Shown: piece after piece, positions 1-7,655 of the stretch
Position numbering within the stretch: the stretch's first letter is position 1
Layout of the letters: each line of letters opens with the position of its first letter
Assembly (NCBI GenBank): GCA_964587515.1
Contig: CAZPMO010000069.1
Span: forward strand, 1-22,580
Direction of reading: 5' to 3'
DNA from: CAZPMO01 sp964587515
GTDB lineage: Bacteria > Pseudomonadota > Alphaproteobacteria > MPNO01
DNA: 22,580 nucleotides
Notes under the pieces: model-generated
Database searches by the model: none
Seen by the model: only the letters and a program-made list of their open reading frames with translations
Told to the model about the DNA's origin: nothing
Translations under genes and position numbers: made by a program

Positions 1-15
1 TAGTAGAAGCGGACA

Positions 16-246
16 TCAAAAACCCCAACTAACCGAGTTCTGCAACAGAATCGGGCTCCGGTGCGGACGCCGAGAGCGATCGCAAAACGTCTCGTCCCCG
101 TCCGCCCAACGCCGCAACCACTTGTAGCCCGTCTCGGGGCTGATCCCGAACCGCCGGCACAACTCGCGACGGTTCGTCCCCTCCGACATAGCGAGAAACA
201 CAAACTCCCGTCGTTGATCCATGATCGACACCTCTTCCCACGGCAC
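16..246 (-). mobile_element. IS481-type transposase, N-terminal fragment
   Basis: The reading frame starts at a GTG (246) and encodes the N-terminal helix-turn-helix part of an IS481-family transposase: MDQRREFV, then ELCRRFGISPETGYKWLRRW and DRSRRPHRSP, the hallmark order of that family's first 65 residues. Right after DRSRRPHRSP (about position 50) the protein leaves the family pattern and stops within 11 residues, so the DDE catalytic domain is missing. The fragment cannot transpose by itself. The sequence around 45-58 (TTCTGTTGCA on the minus strand) resembles the tip of another insertion sequence such as the IS6 group, which would explain the truncation; that part is a guess. Family identity is seen in the sequence and is fairly certain. 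Confidence 0.75.
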
Positions 247-365
247 GGATGACCTCCCTCGGTAAAACCATGCCTAGTATGTCAACCATGTCTCCGAACA
301 CCTGTCAGCTATCTAACCGGGCTGAACAATCAAGTCCGGGGTGACAAGTAGGAGGGGGCAGCGCC
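247..365. other. Probable outer end of the IS481 fragment; no gene
   Basis: This short non-coding stretch lies upstream of the transposase fragment. The sequence TGTCAACCATGTCTCCGAAC (278-297), ending near 310, looks like the kind of terminal sequence found outside IS481-type transposases. No second copy is present in the window, so the exact end cannot be set. Confidence 0.3.
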
Positions 366-614
366 TCAGCGTTCCGGCGGCAGGATTTCCTGGATGCAGA
401 CCTGGTCGATCAGGTGAGCGCGGCCGAGATCTTCGAGATGGGCGCGTTTGTGTTCATTGGTGATGTTCGCGCCGATGCCCTGGGTCATGGCCAGCACCAG
501 CGAGCGATCCGACATATCGAGCCAGAACGAGCGCCGCACCAGTTTGCCGTCGGCGTCGCGCGCGAACGGATCATCGGCAACGGTGCCAAGATCGGGTTGA
601 TGAAACTTTACCAT
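366..614 (-). CDS. Small conserved-looking protein of unknown function (82 aa)
   Basis: I do not recognise this 82-residue protein. It begins MVKFHQPDLGTVADDPFARD, is soluble, has no signal peptide or membrane segment, and is fairly rich in charged residues (NEHKRAHLEDLGRAHLID near the C-terminus). A good ribosome binding site (GGGAG on the minus strand, near 622-626) sits about 8 bases before the ATG, and the codon use is high-GC and coding-like, which is why I accept it. It is transcribed away from the methyltransferase gene that starts at 736, so the roughly 120-base gap probably holds divergent promoters. No function can be assigned from sequence alone. Confidence 0.55.
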   Translation of the reverse strand: MVKFHQPDLGTVADDPFARDADGKLVRRSFWLDMSDRSLVLAMTQGIGANITNEHKRAHLEDLGRAHLIDQVCIQEILPPER

Positions 615-735
615 GGTTTTTTATCTCCCATCCGGCGCGCCGTGTCGATGGCGTCGCCGACTCACATCCGGAACGACGTTGCCACCGGCCGCGCCCTTGC
701 CCAGAATATGCCGGGCAATTATTCGAGGGATCATC

Positions 736-1563
736 ATGGGCGACGTTGATAGTTCGATCGTCGGCGATTATGGCGATGCGGGGCTGGGTGAACGGATTCT
801 CGCCGGGCTTCGAAAATTCGGGGTCGACACCGATCACCTGACGCAGGAAATCCTAGCGGAGGTGGATCACATCCATGGCGGCGGCTATCCCAATACGAAG
901 GAGCACGCCGAACTGGTCACGCTTGACCCGGACATGAAGGTGCTCGACATCGGCTGTGGTATCGGTGGGCCGGCGCGTTATTTCGGGAATGCGTTCGGCT
1001 GCCACGTGACCGGGATAGACCTGACCCAGGAATATGTCGATGTGGCGGAAATGCTGACCGAGCGATGCGGGCTCCAGGATCGCGTCGAATTCAAATGCGC
1101 CAACGCGGTCGATCTGCCCTTCGCCGATGCGAGCTTCGACGTGGTCTGGTGTTTGAACGTGACCATGAATATCGAGGATCGGACCGGGTTCTATGCCGAG
1201 GTCGGACGGGTGCTGAAGCCGGGCGGGCAATTCGCGCTCAGCGAACTGGGGCAGGGGCCCGGCGGCGAACCTTATTATCCCATATCCTGGGCGCGTGACG
1301 CGTCGTACAGCTTTCTGGTCACGCCCGAGGAATTGCGTACCGGCCTGGAGGCCGCGGGTTTCTGGATCATCGAGTGGATCGACGAGGGGCAGCGGCGCAA
1401 GCAGTCCGGCGGCAACGTCGCGCGCGGCACCTCGATCGTCCCCGCCGGCGAAGCCATGAAAATCGTCAGGGGCGACGATTATCCTTCGCGTCAAGCGAAC
1501 TCCTCGAAAAGCGTGATGGAGAACCGCCTCACCAACACAAGGCTGGTCGCCGAAAAAACCTGA
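736..1563 (+). CDS. SAM-dependent class I methyltransferase, sarcosine/dimethylglycine-type
   Basis: A 275-residue class I (Rossmann-fold) methyltransferase. Motif I is VLDIGCGIGGPARYF (residues 69-83), the acidic ribose-binding position follows in GIDLT (about 93-97), the motif IV region is DASFDVVWCLNVTMNI (131-146), and VLKPGGQ (159-165) is the usual post-motif turn. GIGGPARY together with a C-terminal Arg-Leu...Val-Ala-Glu-Lys helix resembles the sarcosine/dimethylglycine N-methyltransferase and related small-molecule methyltransferase group, but the substrate is unknown. The frame is open further upstream (to 613), but the ATG at 736 has GAGGGA (725-730) in place and directly precedes the conserved region, so I chose it. 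It is transcribed divergently from the 82-residue gene and convergently to the sensor kinase. Confidence 0.85.
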   Translation: MGDVDSSIVGDYGDAGLGERILAGLRKFGVDTDHLTQEILAEVDHIHGGGYPNTKEHAELVTLDPDMKVLDIGCGIGGPARYFGNAFGCHVTGIDLTQEYVDVAEMLTERCGLQDRVEFKCANAVDLPFADASFDVVWCLNVTMNIEDRTGFYAEVGRVLKPGGQFALSELGQGPGGEPYYPISWARDASYSFLVTPEELRTGLEAAGFWIIEWIDEGQRRKQSGGNVARGTSIVPAGEAMKIVRGDDYPSRQANSSKSVMENRLTNTRLVAEKT

Positions 1564-1565
1564 CG

Positions 1566-1602
1566 CTAGAGCATGATCCTATTTGGCTGGATCATGCTCT
1601 AG
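1566..1602. terminator. 14-bp perfect hairpin between convergent genes
   Basis: CTAGAGCATGATCC (1566-1579) is exactly complementary to GGATCATGCTCTAG (1589-1602) with a 9-base loop. It begins three bases after the methyltransferase stop and contains the kinase stop codon (1599-1601). Its position suggests a bidirectional terminator. GAGCATGATCC hairpins of this type recur in many alphaproteobacterial genomes, so it may be a dispersed repeat unit serving as a terminator. There is no clear T-run. Confidence 0.6.
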
Positions 1603-3089
1603 GCTGTGCGGATCGTCTCTATCGGGCCGTTCGCGGCATGATGAATTCGATCGCGCGGAAAACGGATTGCCACCCGCGTACCCTCTCCGACAACGCTGTC
1701 GATCGACAATGTTCCGCCGTGCAGTTCGGTCATCTTCGCGACCAGCGGTAACCCGAGGCCGGTGCCTTCGTACGCCCTCGCGAGGCTGGAATCGGCCTGA
1801 CCGAACGGCTGAAGAACCACGTCGATCTTATCTGGCGGGATGCCGATGCCCGTATCGCCGACCAGGATTTGAAAACCGTCGTCGTCAGCCGACGCCGTTA
1901 CCGCGACCTTCCCGTGCTCCGGCGTGAACTTGACCGCGTTGGACAACAGATTGACCAGTATCTGCTTCATCATCCGCTCATCCCCCATGAACAGCGGCAG
2001 GTCGGACGGTATCTCCGTGGTCAGCTCGATATTTTCACGCGCCGCCCGTTCCGCGATCATGTCCACCGACCCGGAAATGGTCTCGGCGACATCGAACGGC
2101 GCCTCCTCCAGCGTCATTTCTCCGGCCTCGATCTTCGACATATCGAGAATGTCGTTGATGATCGACAGCAAATGGGCGCCGCTTTCGTTTATGTGTCGCG
2201 AAAACTCCACATATTGCGGCACCCCGACGGGCCCCAGCGTCTCGCCCTTGATGAAATCGGAGAGCCCTATAATAGCGTTTAGCGGCGTCCGCAGCTCATG
2301 GCTCATGGTAGCCAGAAACTCGCTCTTGGCGCGGCTGGCCTGTTCGGCGGCGTCCTTCATCACCCGCAGATCGGCCGAGATCTTCTCGCTGCGCTCGAGT
2401 TCATCGCGAAGTCGAGATTGACTCCGGAATTGGCGATCCTGAAGGCTCTGAAATTCGCTGATCGCCAGGCCGATCTCGTCCCGGCTCGACCAGTTTACCG
2501 ATATGGGCGTGTCGTCCCGCGCGTTCTTGATCGCCGTTACCAGCCGGTTGAGCGGCACCGCGACGACCAGGCGGATGGAGGTGTAGGTCGCGATGACCAT
2601 GACAAGGAAAAGAACCGAGAGGATCAGACCGTAGAAAAAGCGCCGCTTGCGCAAATTCTCGACAATGTGCCGGTCGGTCGCCACGGTCTCCAGGCGTCCC
2701 ACTTTCCGGATACTGTTTCCGTCGAACCGGGTGATGTCGTTCGACGCGGTGAAGACCTGGTAGGTATCCGAGCCGAACGTCCCGATCCGGTACAGGGTCT
2801 CGCCGTCGCGGCCATGGACCGCGACGCCGATGATCGCGGGGTTCGAAAGTATGCCCGACAGCAACAACGTAATGCGTTCCTCGTCCCGCTCCGCGATGTG
2901 CGGCGGGATGATGATCGCCTGGCTCTGGGTGATCAAATTCTGGTGCTTGACCAGTTCGTTCTTTTTTTCCTCGTAATCGAACTGATCGAAGAAATAGAAG
3001 GATGAGAACAGGATTACAAATATCGACGCGCAAACCGAAATAAGAATTTTGGCGAAAATTTTGTTCCGAAGATCGGGTAGATTGAACAT
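1599..3089 (-). CDS. Membrane-bound sensor histidine kinase
   Basis: A hybrid-less two-component sensor kinase of about 496 residues. Numbering from a TTG one codon upstream: first membrane segment about 12-36, periplasmic sensor region about 40-150 (no recognised domain), second membrane segment about 152-173, HAMP-like linker about 174-230, coiled coil to 255, HisKA with SHELRTPLNAIIG (phospho-acceptor His about 265), then the HATPase with N box NLLSNAVKF (about 381-389), G1 DTGIGIP (413-419) and G2 GTGLGL (443-448). All catalytic motifs are intact. The start is ATG 3089; TTG 3092 is possible. It follows the YHS gene by 28 bases on the same strand, so the two are probably co-transcribed. 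No response regulator is encoded nearby, so its partner is unknown. Confidence 0.9.
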   Translation of the reverse strand: MFNLPDLRNKIFAKILISVCASIFVILFSSFYFFDQFDYEEKKNELVKHQNLITQSQAIIIPPHIAERDEERITLLLSGILSNPAIIGVAVHGRDGETLYRIGTFGSDTYQVFTASNDITRFDGNSIRKVGRLETVATDRHIVENLRKRRFFYGLILSVLFLVMVIATYTSIRLVVAVPLNRLVTAIKNARDDTPISVNWSSRDEIGLAISEFQSLQDRQFRSQSRLRDELERSEKISADLRVMKDAAEQASRAKSEFLATMSHELRTPLNAIIGLSDFIKGETLGPVGVPQYVEFSRHINESGAHLLSIINDILDMSKIEAGEMTLEEAPFDVAETISGSVDMIAERAARENIELTTEIPSDLPLFMGDERMMKQILVNLLSNAVKFTPEHGKVAVTASADDDGFQILVGDTGIGIPPDKIDVVLQPFGQADSSLARAYEGTGLGLPLVAKMTELHGGTLSIDSVVGEGTRVAIRFPRDRIHHAANGPIETIRTA

Positions 3090-3117
3090 CAATTTCCGGT
3101 GCCCGTCGAATAGCGCT

Positions 3118-3639
3118 TTAGTTCCGCTGTTTGATTTTCGGCCAAGCCTTGTCGCCGACGGCGATATAGGTTTCCTTTTTCCGCTTCCAGATCGTCTTGG
3201 TGCCGGGATTGATCAGGAAAAAAAGCCTCCCGTCGACGATCTCCCAGAGTTCCGGATCGATATCGGATTTGCTGCCGTGGACGACGCCATAGGCGCAATA
3301 GCCGCCGAACTGGGGCGTATATTTCTTCGGATCGGCGACGAAGCGGGCCCGGTTTTCCGCCGACGAGAACGCGTATTTGGCCCCCTCGTGCGATGCGGTC
3401 AGCTTCTTCGATCCACGCACCGGCCGGCCTTCGGTGAAATAGGCGACCGGGTCGTAGCGATCGATCGCGTATCCCTCTGAATCCACGTTGATGTGCCTGG
3501 GTCCGCTGCCGGCCGCCGCAACGCCCGCATGGGACACGAAAACCAAGGCGGCGAATATGACAGAGAGAAAAAAAGTTGGTTTTTTCAACTCGTTCCACGG
3601 GCTGGCGAGCGTACTGAAATACGCGGAAATACTGGACAT
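3118..3639 (-). CDS. Exported YHS-domain protein
   Basis: A protein of about 173 residues with a hydrophobic export signal (residues about 21-43, PTFFLSVIFAALVFVSHAG, followed by AAA as a likely cleavage site) and a YHS-type domain: YDPVAYFTEGRPVRGS (62-77), KYAFSSAENRARFVADPKKY (88-107) and GGYCAYGV (112-119). YHS domains are small and often metal-associated; the single Cys in YCAYG is the conserved residue. The start ATG 3639 has an AGG-containing site; a TTG at residue 18, close to the hydrophobic stretch, would give a more conventional signal peptide. The frame is open to 3759 but that part lacks support. It precedes the sensor kinase by 28 bases, so it may supply or modulate the kinase signal in the periplasm (inference). 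Confidence 0.8.
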   Translation of the reverse strand: MSSISAYFSTLASPWNELKKPTFFLSVIFAALVFVSHAGVAAAGSGPRHINVDSEGYAIDRYDPVAYFTEGRPVRGSKKLTASHEGAKYAFSSAENRARFVADPKKYTPQFGGYCAYGVVHGSKSDIDPELWEIVDGRLFFLINPGTKTIWKRKKETYIAVGDKAWPKIKQRN

Positions 3640-3777
3640 TGAACACCTGCCGACAATTGAAAATTGGGCTCGGAATCCATGTTTTACCAACGAATTGTTG
3701 AGGTCGCGTAAATCCGGATAGTGCTCTAAAGTGACGAATTCGGCCCGCTTTTCGATCATTCAACGGGGAGAAATACC

Positions 3778-4296
3778 TTGGCCATTTCCATGCATGAGAT
3801 CGCCGTACCGGCATTCACGCAGCAGCTCAATTGTCTTTCCGACATCCTCGATCTGACCGCGGCGCACGCCGAGGCCCGCAAGCTGGATGCGGCGCTGTTC
3901 CTGGATTCCCGCCTCAGTCCCGACATGTTCCCCTTGGGGATGCAGGTGACGAGAGCCACCGATCATGTCCAGCGCTGCATGGCGAAGCTGGCGGGGATCG
4001 ACGAGCTGGCGTTCGACGATGACGAGAAAACCATCGACGATTTCAAGGCCCGTATCGCCAAGACGCTCGATTTCGTCCTGAGCGTACCCGCCGAGGCGCT
4101 TGAAGGCAGCGAGGACAAGCCGGTCGAACTGCAAACGCGGGTCGCCTTGATGAAATTCCCGGGAAGGCATTACCTGCTTCACTTCGTCTTCCCGCAGTTC
4201 TTCTTCCACGTGACCACCGCCTACGACATCGCGCGTCACGCCGGGGTCGAGCTCGGCAAACGCCATTATCTCGGCAATATTCCGCAGTCCGAATAG
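3778..4296 (+). CDS. DUF1993-family protein
   Basis: A soluble 172-residue helical protein matching the DUF1993 pattern: an N-terminal helix with F.. .L..L..IL..A (about 13-30), DMFPLGMQV (about 49-57), then the RHYLLHFVFPQFFFHVTTAYDIARHAGVELGK block (about 129-160) that is the family's signature, ending KRHYLGN. The fold is expected to resemble the DinB four-helix bundle; no biochemical role is established. The start is TTG 3778, because GGGGAG (3764-3769) lies 8 bases before it; ATG 3790 would be too far from that site. It is divergent from the YHS gene. Confidence 0.85.
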   Translation: MAISMHEIAVPAFTQQLNCLSDILDLTAAHAEARKLDAALFLDSRLSPDMFPLGMQVTRATDHVQRCMAKLAGIDELAFDDDEKTIDDFKARIAKTLDFVLSVPAEALEGSEDKPVELQTRVALMKFPGRHYLLHFVFPQFFFHVTTAYDIARHAGVELGKRHYLGNIPQSE

Positions 4297-4543
4297 GGTA
4301 GAGCGATCCGCCCTGTTTCCCGGGAGTTACGGCGAACTCGCCGCCCGGGATGACGCGCTCAGGCGCGGGCTTTCAGTCCGCGGCCGGTGATGCTTGGCCG
4401 GACCGAGGCAATCGAATTCATCGCCGACAGACCTATCGGAAAATTTTACAACCAATTTCCGATTTTAACCAAAATGTGTCGGTATTTCTTACACCGGTGA
4501 TATTTGTTTCCAGTAACTTATTGAAATCATGTGATTTAAGAAG
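4297..4543. other. Non-coding region upstream of the vWA gene
   Basis: I see no gene here. The first part holds a nested inverted repeat just after the DUF1993 stop: TCCCGGG (4318-4324) pairs with CCCGGGA (4344-4350) around an inner GGCG/CGCC stem, a possible terminator without a T-run. From about 4440 the DNA becomes A+T-rich, as expected for an activator-dependent promoter region, with an 8-base palindrome CACCGGTG at 4492-4499. Confidence 0.4.
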
Positions 4544-4560
4544 TTGGCACATTTCTTGCA
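4544..4560 (+). promoter_or_regulatory. Sigma-54 (RpoN) type -24/-12 promoter
   Basis: TTGGCAC followed after five bases by TTGCA (4544-4560) matches the sigma-54 consensus TTGGCAC-N5-TTGC, with the invariant GG (4546-4547) and GC (4558-4559) at the required spacing. Transcription would start near 4571, leaving a leader of about 44 bases before the ATG at 4615, which has AGGGA in front of it. PEP-CTERM genes in several proteobacteria are thought to be controlled by RpoN with the PrsK/PrsR pair, so the promoter type fits the gene. Confidence 0.7.
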
Positions 4561-4563
4561 TTG

Positions 4564-4575
4564 GTTAACGTTAAC
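4564..4575. promoter_or_regulatory. 12-bp perfect palindrome over the predicted transcript start
   Basis: GTTAACGTTAAC is its own reverse complement and overlaps the start point predicted from the sigma-54 site. It could be an operator, or an accident of short sequence. Confidence 0.3.
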
Positions 4576-4614
4576 GGGGGCCTCATCCCGATATCAATGC
4601 AAGGGAACGCACGA

Positions 4615-5375
4615 ATGGATCTCTCAAAATTGCTCGCGGGCGCGGTCGTCGCGGCCACACTCATTGGGTCCCAGGCTTCGGCACCGTAATTCAGCTCGGA
4701 TTTTTGGTCGATGCGTCCGGCAGCATCGGCAGCACGAATTTTGCAAATATGAAGGCTGACATGGCCACGGCCATGGGCAATGTGCTGCCCACCGACAGCA
4801 CCATCGAGGTTACGGTGGTGAGGTTCGCCAGCTCGGCCACGACCATCGTCGCGCCGACTTTGCTCACCAATGCAGCCGACCTCACATCCGTCACCAACGC
4901 GGTCTCGGGCATGGCCTATACGGGTGGCTCCACTCAACTCGATGACGGCCTCGATCTCCTGACCAGCCTGATCACCGGCAGCGGGCATTTCGACGTTGAC
5001 GAGAAACAGATTTACGACATCGTCACCGATGGTGTTCCGTGCTGCGGCACAGGCGTCAGTGCCGACGCCATCGCGTCGCGTAACGCCGCGATCGCCGCGG
5101 GCATCGACGAAATCGACGCCGAGTTCCTCGGTTCGGTGGGTGATGCGGGATACAATTTCCTGCTCAATAATATCGTTTACCCGACGCCGGTCGACGTCGC
5201 CGGCTTCTCTCCGGGCTTCCTGGTCGCGGTCGGATTCGATAATTTCGAGGACGCTTTCACCGCTAAGCTTCAGTTCGTATCGGGGCAGGAGCAGATCCCC
5301 GAGCCCGCCACGCTCGCCATATTCGGCCTTGGTCTTGCCGGCATGGGCCTGCTGCGTCGCAGACGCGCCGCCTGA
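4615..5375 (+). CDS. Secreted vWA-domain PEP-CTERM protein, with an apparent one-base frameshift
   Basis: The ATG at 4615 opens a signal peptide (MDLSKLLAGAVVAATLIGSQASA) that meets a stop at 4687. The rest of the protein is in another frame: VIQLGFLVDASGSIGS with the MIDAS motif DxSxS, then a von Willebrand A domain (conserved GGSTQLDDGL about 90 residues in), and the C-terminal sorting signal IPEPATLAIFGLGLAG followed by RRRRAA. Adding one base near 4682 joins the two parts into about 253 residues, and no usable start lies between them. The gene is therefore either inactivated or affected by a sequencing error. PEP-CTERM proteins are exported and processed by an exosortase, usually in exopolysaccharide-producing bacteria. 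Without the fix, a TTG at 4704 would give an unexported 223-residue product. Confidence 0.8.
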
Positions 5376-5398
5376 ATCGGGTAAGACGCCTCATCTTG

Positions 5399-5426
5399 AA
5401 ACGGCGGCTCTCCGGAGCCGCCGTTT
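5399..5426 (+). terminator. Rho-independent terminator after the vWA/PEP-CTERM gene
   Basis: AAACGGCGGCTC (5399-5410) pairs perfectly with GAGCCGCCGTTT (5415-5426) around a TCCG tetraloop, and the stem runs into TTTT. It lies 23 bases after the stop codon and separates this unit from the Rieske gene. Confidence 0.85.
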
Positions 5427-5526
5427 TCATATGAAGTCAGGGGATTCCCCGTCGCCGTCGCGGTTGACAGGCCGGCGAGGCTTGCAGAAACTCTCCCTGC
5501 AAATTCATAACAACAAGAGGTCGGCC

Positions 5527-6606
5527 ATGTTCCTTAAAAATTACTGGTACGTCGCCGCCTGGGATCACGAACTCAAGCGCGAGCCGCTGGCGCGCACCTT
5601 CCTGGGCGAACCCGTCGTCATGTACCGCACCGAGGACGGCACGCCGGTCGCCTTCGCGGACCGCTGCTGCCACCGCCGCGCGCCACTGTCGCTGGGCCGC
5701 GTGGTCGGCGACAACCTCCAGTGCGGCTATCACGGGCTGACCTTCGATCCGAACGGTGACTGCGTCGCGGTGCCGGGCCAGACCACGCAGCCGCCGGGCT
5801 CAAAGCTGCAATCGTTCCCGGTGGTCGAGCGCTGGCAGTGGATCTGGATTTGGATGGGCGATCCGGCCGAGGCCGATCCGGCGAAGATACCCAACACCTA
5901 TTGGAACGATCATCCCGAATGGACGACGGTCGGCGGTTATTTGCATATGAAATGCCATTACCAGCTTCTGGTCGACAACCTGCTGGACCTCACCCACGAG
6001 ACCTTCCTGCATCAGAAAACCATCGGCAACGAGCACGTGGCGAACACGCCGCTGGCCAAGGTCTCGCGCGGCAACGGCGATCTGGCCGGGCTCGGCGCGC
6101 TGGCCGACGCCTCGCGCGATCCCGACGGCGTCAACGCGACGCGCTGGATGCTCAATATCGATCCGCCGCCGCTCTATGCCCGGGCCGGCGGATTCGAGCA
6201 GCCGGAAGACCGGGTCGACCGCTGGCAGATCATCCGCTTCGAGCCGCCGTCGCATGTGTGGCTCGATGTCGGCGTCGCGGAAGCCGGCACCGGCGCGCCC
6301 GACGGCGACCGCAGCCAGGGCGTTACCCATACGGTGGTCGATTCCATCACGCCGGAAACCGAGAGCACGACCCACTATTTCTGGACCTTCCCGCGCAACT
6401 ACCGGCTCGACGACAAGGAGCTCGACGAGTTCTTCGCGGTCGGCGTGCACAACACCTTCCTCGAGGACCAGGAAATGCTGGAAGGCCAGCAGCGCAACAT
6501 CGACGCGGAACCCGGCTCGCTGGAGGTCGACATCAACGCCGACGCCGCCTCGATCCAGGCCCGCAGGGTGGTGACGCGCCTGCTCGAAGAGGAAGCGGCG
6601 CGGTGA
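5527..6606 (+). CDS. Rieske non-heme iron oxygenase, VanA/phthalate-oxygenase type (copy 1)
   Basis: A 359-residue oxygenase component of a Rieske ring-hydroxylating or demethylating enzyme. The [2Fe-2S] site is C47-x-H49...C66-x2-H69 (RCCHRRAPLSLG and QCGYHG). The mononuclear iron site is in LLVDNLLDLTHETFLH: bridging D154 and ligands H157 and H162. The short length and FLKNYWYVAAW start are typical of vanillate demethylase and phthalate 4,5-dioxygenase relatives. Substrate cannot be read from the sequence. ATG 5527 is chosen because AAGAGG (5515-5521) precedes it and the protein begins exactly as family members do; the frame is open upstream to 4996 but that overlaps the vWA gene. No reductase or ferredoxin gene is nearby. 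It converges on the next gene with only 5 bases between stops. Confidence 0.93.
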   Translation: MFLKNYWYVAAWDHELKREPLARTFLGEPVVMYRTEDGTPVAFADRCCHRRAPLSLGRVVGDNLQCGYHGLTFDPNGDCVAVPGQTTQPPGSKLQSFPVVERWQWIWIWMGDPAEADPAKIPNTYWNDHPEWTTVGGYLHMKCHYQLLVDNLLDLTHETFLHQKTIGNEHVANTPLAKVSRGNGDLAGLGALADASRDPDGVNATRWMLNIDPPPLYARAGGFEQPEDRVDRWQIIRFEPPSHVWLDVGVAEAGTGAPDGDRSQGVTHTVVDSITPETESTTHYFWTFPRNYRLDDKELDEFFAVGVHNTFLEDQEMLEGQQRNIDAEPGSLEVDINADAASIQARRVVTRLLEEEAAR

Positions 6607-6611
6607 CGAAC

Positions 6612-7547
6612 TCAGATGGGCGGCGGGTCTGACTCGATGACGGTTTGGGCGAGGTCGTTATCGGCGCAAGCCTGGTAATCGGCGCCACGTTCGATCAGGC
6701 CGCCGCTCAGGCACGCGCCTTTCAGCCGTTCGAAGCCGTCCTTCGGCAGCACCGGATCGCGGCCCCATACGCCAAGCGACTTGTAGCGCGCGATACAGGC
6801 CGCGAGTATGTCGGGTTCCAGGTCCGGAAAGAACGGGGCGATGGTTTCGGCGAACGTCGCGGCGTCACGCGCCCACAACCATTTCTGGGTCCGGTACATG
6901 GCGCGGGTCATGGCCAGTACGGTGTCGCGCTGATCGGCCAGCATTCGTTCGGTGGTGTAGAAACTCGTATAGGAGGTCGGGCCCCGCGCCGCCGCCGCGG
7001 TCCAGATATGCCCCGCGCGGTCGCGCACCAGCTGCTCCACGTAGGGCTGGAAAAGCTGGACCACATCGAGCGCGCCGTCGCGCAACGCCTGCGCGTTTTC
7101 GGCCATGGTGCGGTCGGACACCCTGTCCAGTAGCGCAGGGTCGAGACCGGCGCGGCGGAGATCGTCCAGCAGGCACATCCAGGGCGTCGGCACCTCGCTG
7201 ACCGTCCCGACGTGGAGCCCCGCAAGGTCCGGAAACCGGAAGTCGGGACGCGGCATGGCGCCGACCAGAAAAAACGGATCGCGGGTCACCACCTCGCAGA
7301 AACTCACGAAATCGCTGCTTGAATCCTGGTCGCGCGCCACGAGAATCCGCATGGGACCGCCCCACCAGACGCCCGTCCCGTCGCTCGACTGGCCGCGCGC
7401 GGTCGGTCCCGGCGCGCTGGAGGTTTCCAGCCGCACATCCAGCCCTTCGGCCCGGTAGGCCTCCAGGGCATGGGCCGCGTAAAACGGCGCATAGAAAACC
7501 GCGCGAAAATTCTCGTAAAGCGTGATGGTCATGATGTCCGCCCGCAT
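6612..7547 (-). CDS. NMT1/THI5-like (ABC substrate-binding fold) protein without a signal peptide
   Basis: A 311-residue protein with the type 2 periplasmic-binding fold of the NMT1/THI5/SsuA group: TLYENFRAVFYAPFYAA (9-25), GLDVRLE, GVWWGGPMRIL, a domain-crossing hinge region about LAGLHVGTVSEVPTPW, and GALDVVQLFQPYVEQLV. These proteins bind thiamine precursors, sulfonates or aromatic anions for import. Unusually, it starts directly at the first beta strand with no signal peptide, and no permease or ATPase gene is adjacent. It may be a cytoplasmic binding protein or enzyme, or its start may be misplaced (an ATG at 7532 gives MTITLYEN, still without a signal). It sits tail to tail with the Rieske gene, suggesting a related substrate. 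Confidence 0.75.
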   Translation of the reverse strand: MRADIMTITLYENFRAVFYAPFYAAHALEAYRAEGLDVRLETSSAPGPTARGQSSDGTGVWWGGPMRILVARDQDSSSDFVSFCEVVTRDPFFLVGAMPRPDFRFPDLAGLHVGTVSEVPTPWMCLLDDLRRAGLDPALLDRVSDRTMAENAQALRDGALDVVQLFQPYVEQLVRDRAGHIWTAAAARGPTSYTSFYTTERMLADQRDTVLAMTRAMYRTQKWLWARDAATFAETIAPFFPDLEPDILAACIARYKSLGVWGRDPVLPKDGFERLKGACLSGGLIERGADYQACADNDLAQTVIESDPPPI

Positions 7548-7655
7548 GATCGGCCCACCGGAATACTCCCTGAGGATTACCCTTAAATGCGAATTTATCG
7601 GCCGGTTTTTATTTGATCTACTTGAAAATAATTATTCTGTTCGGGAGAAAATACC

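Noticed and set aside
1599..4296. DUF1993-like gene as the missing response regulator of the kinase
   Set aside because: It has no receiver domain pattern (no acidic pocket, no phospho-acceptor Asp context) and no DNA-binding domain.
4996..5526. Upstream extension of Rieske copy 1
   Set aside because: The extension overlaps the vWA gene and the terminator at 5399-5426, and the oxygenase family starts at MFLKNYWYVAAW.
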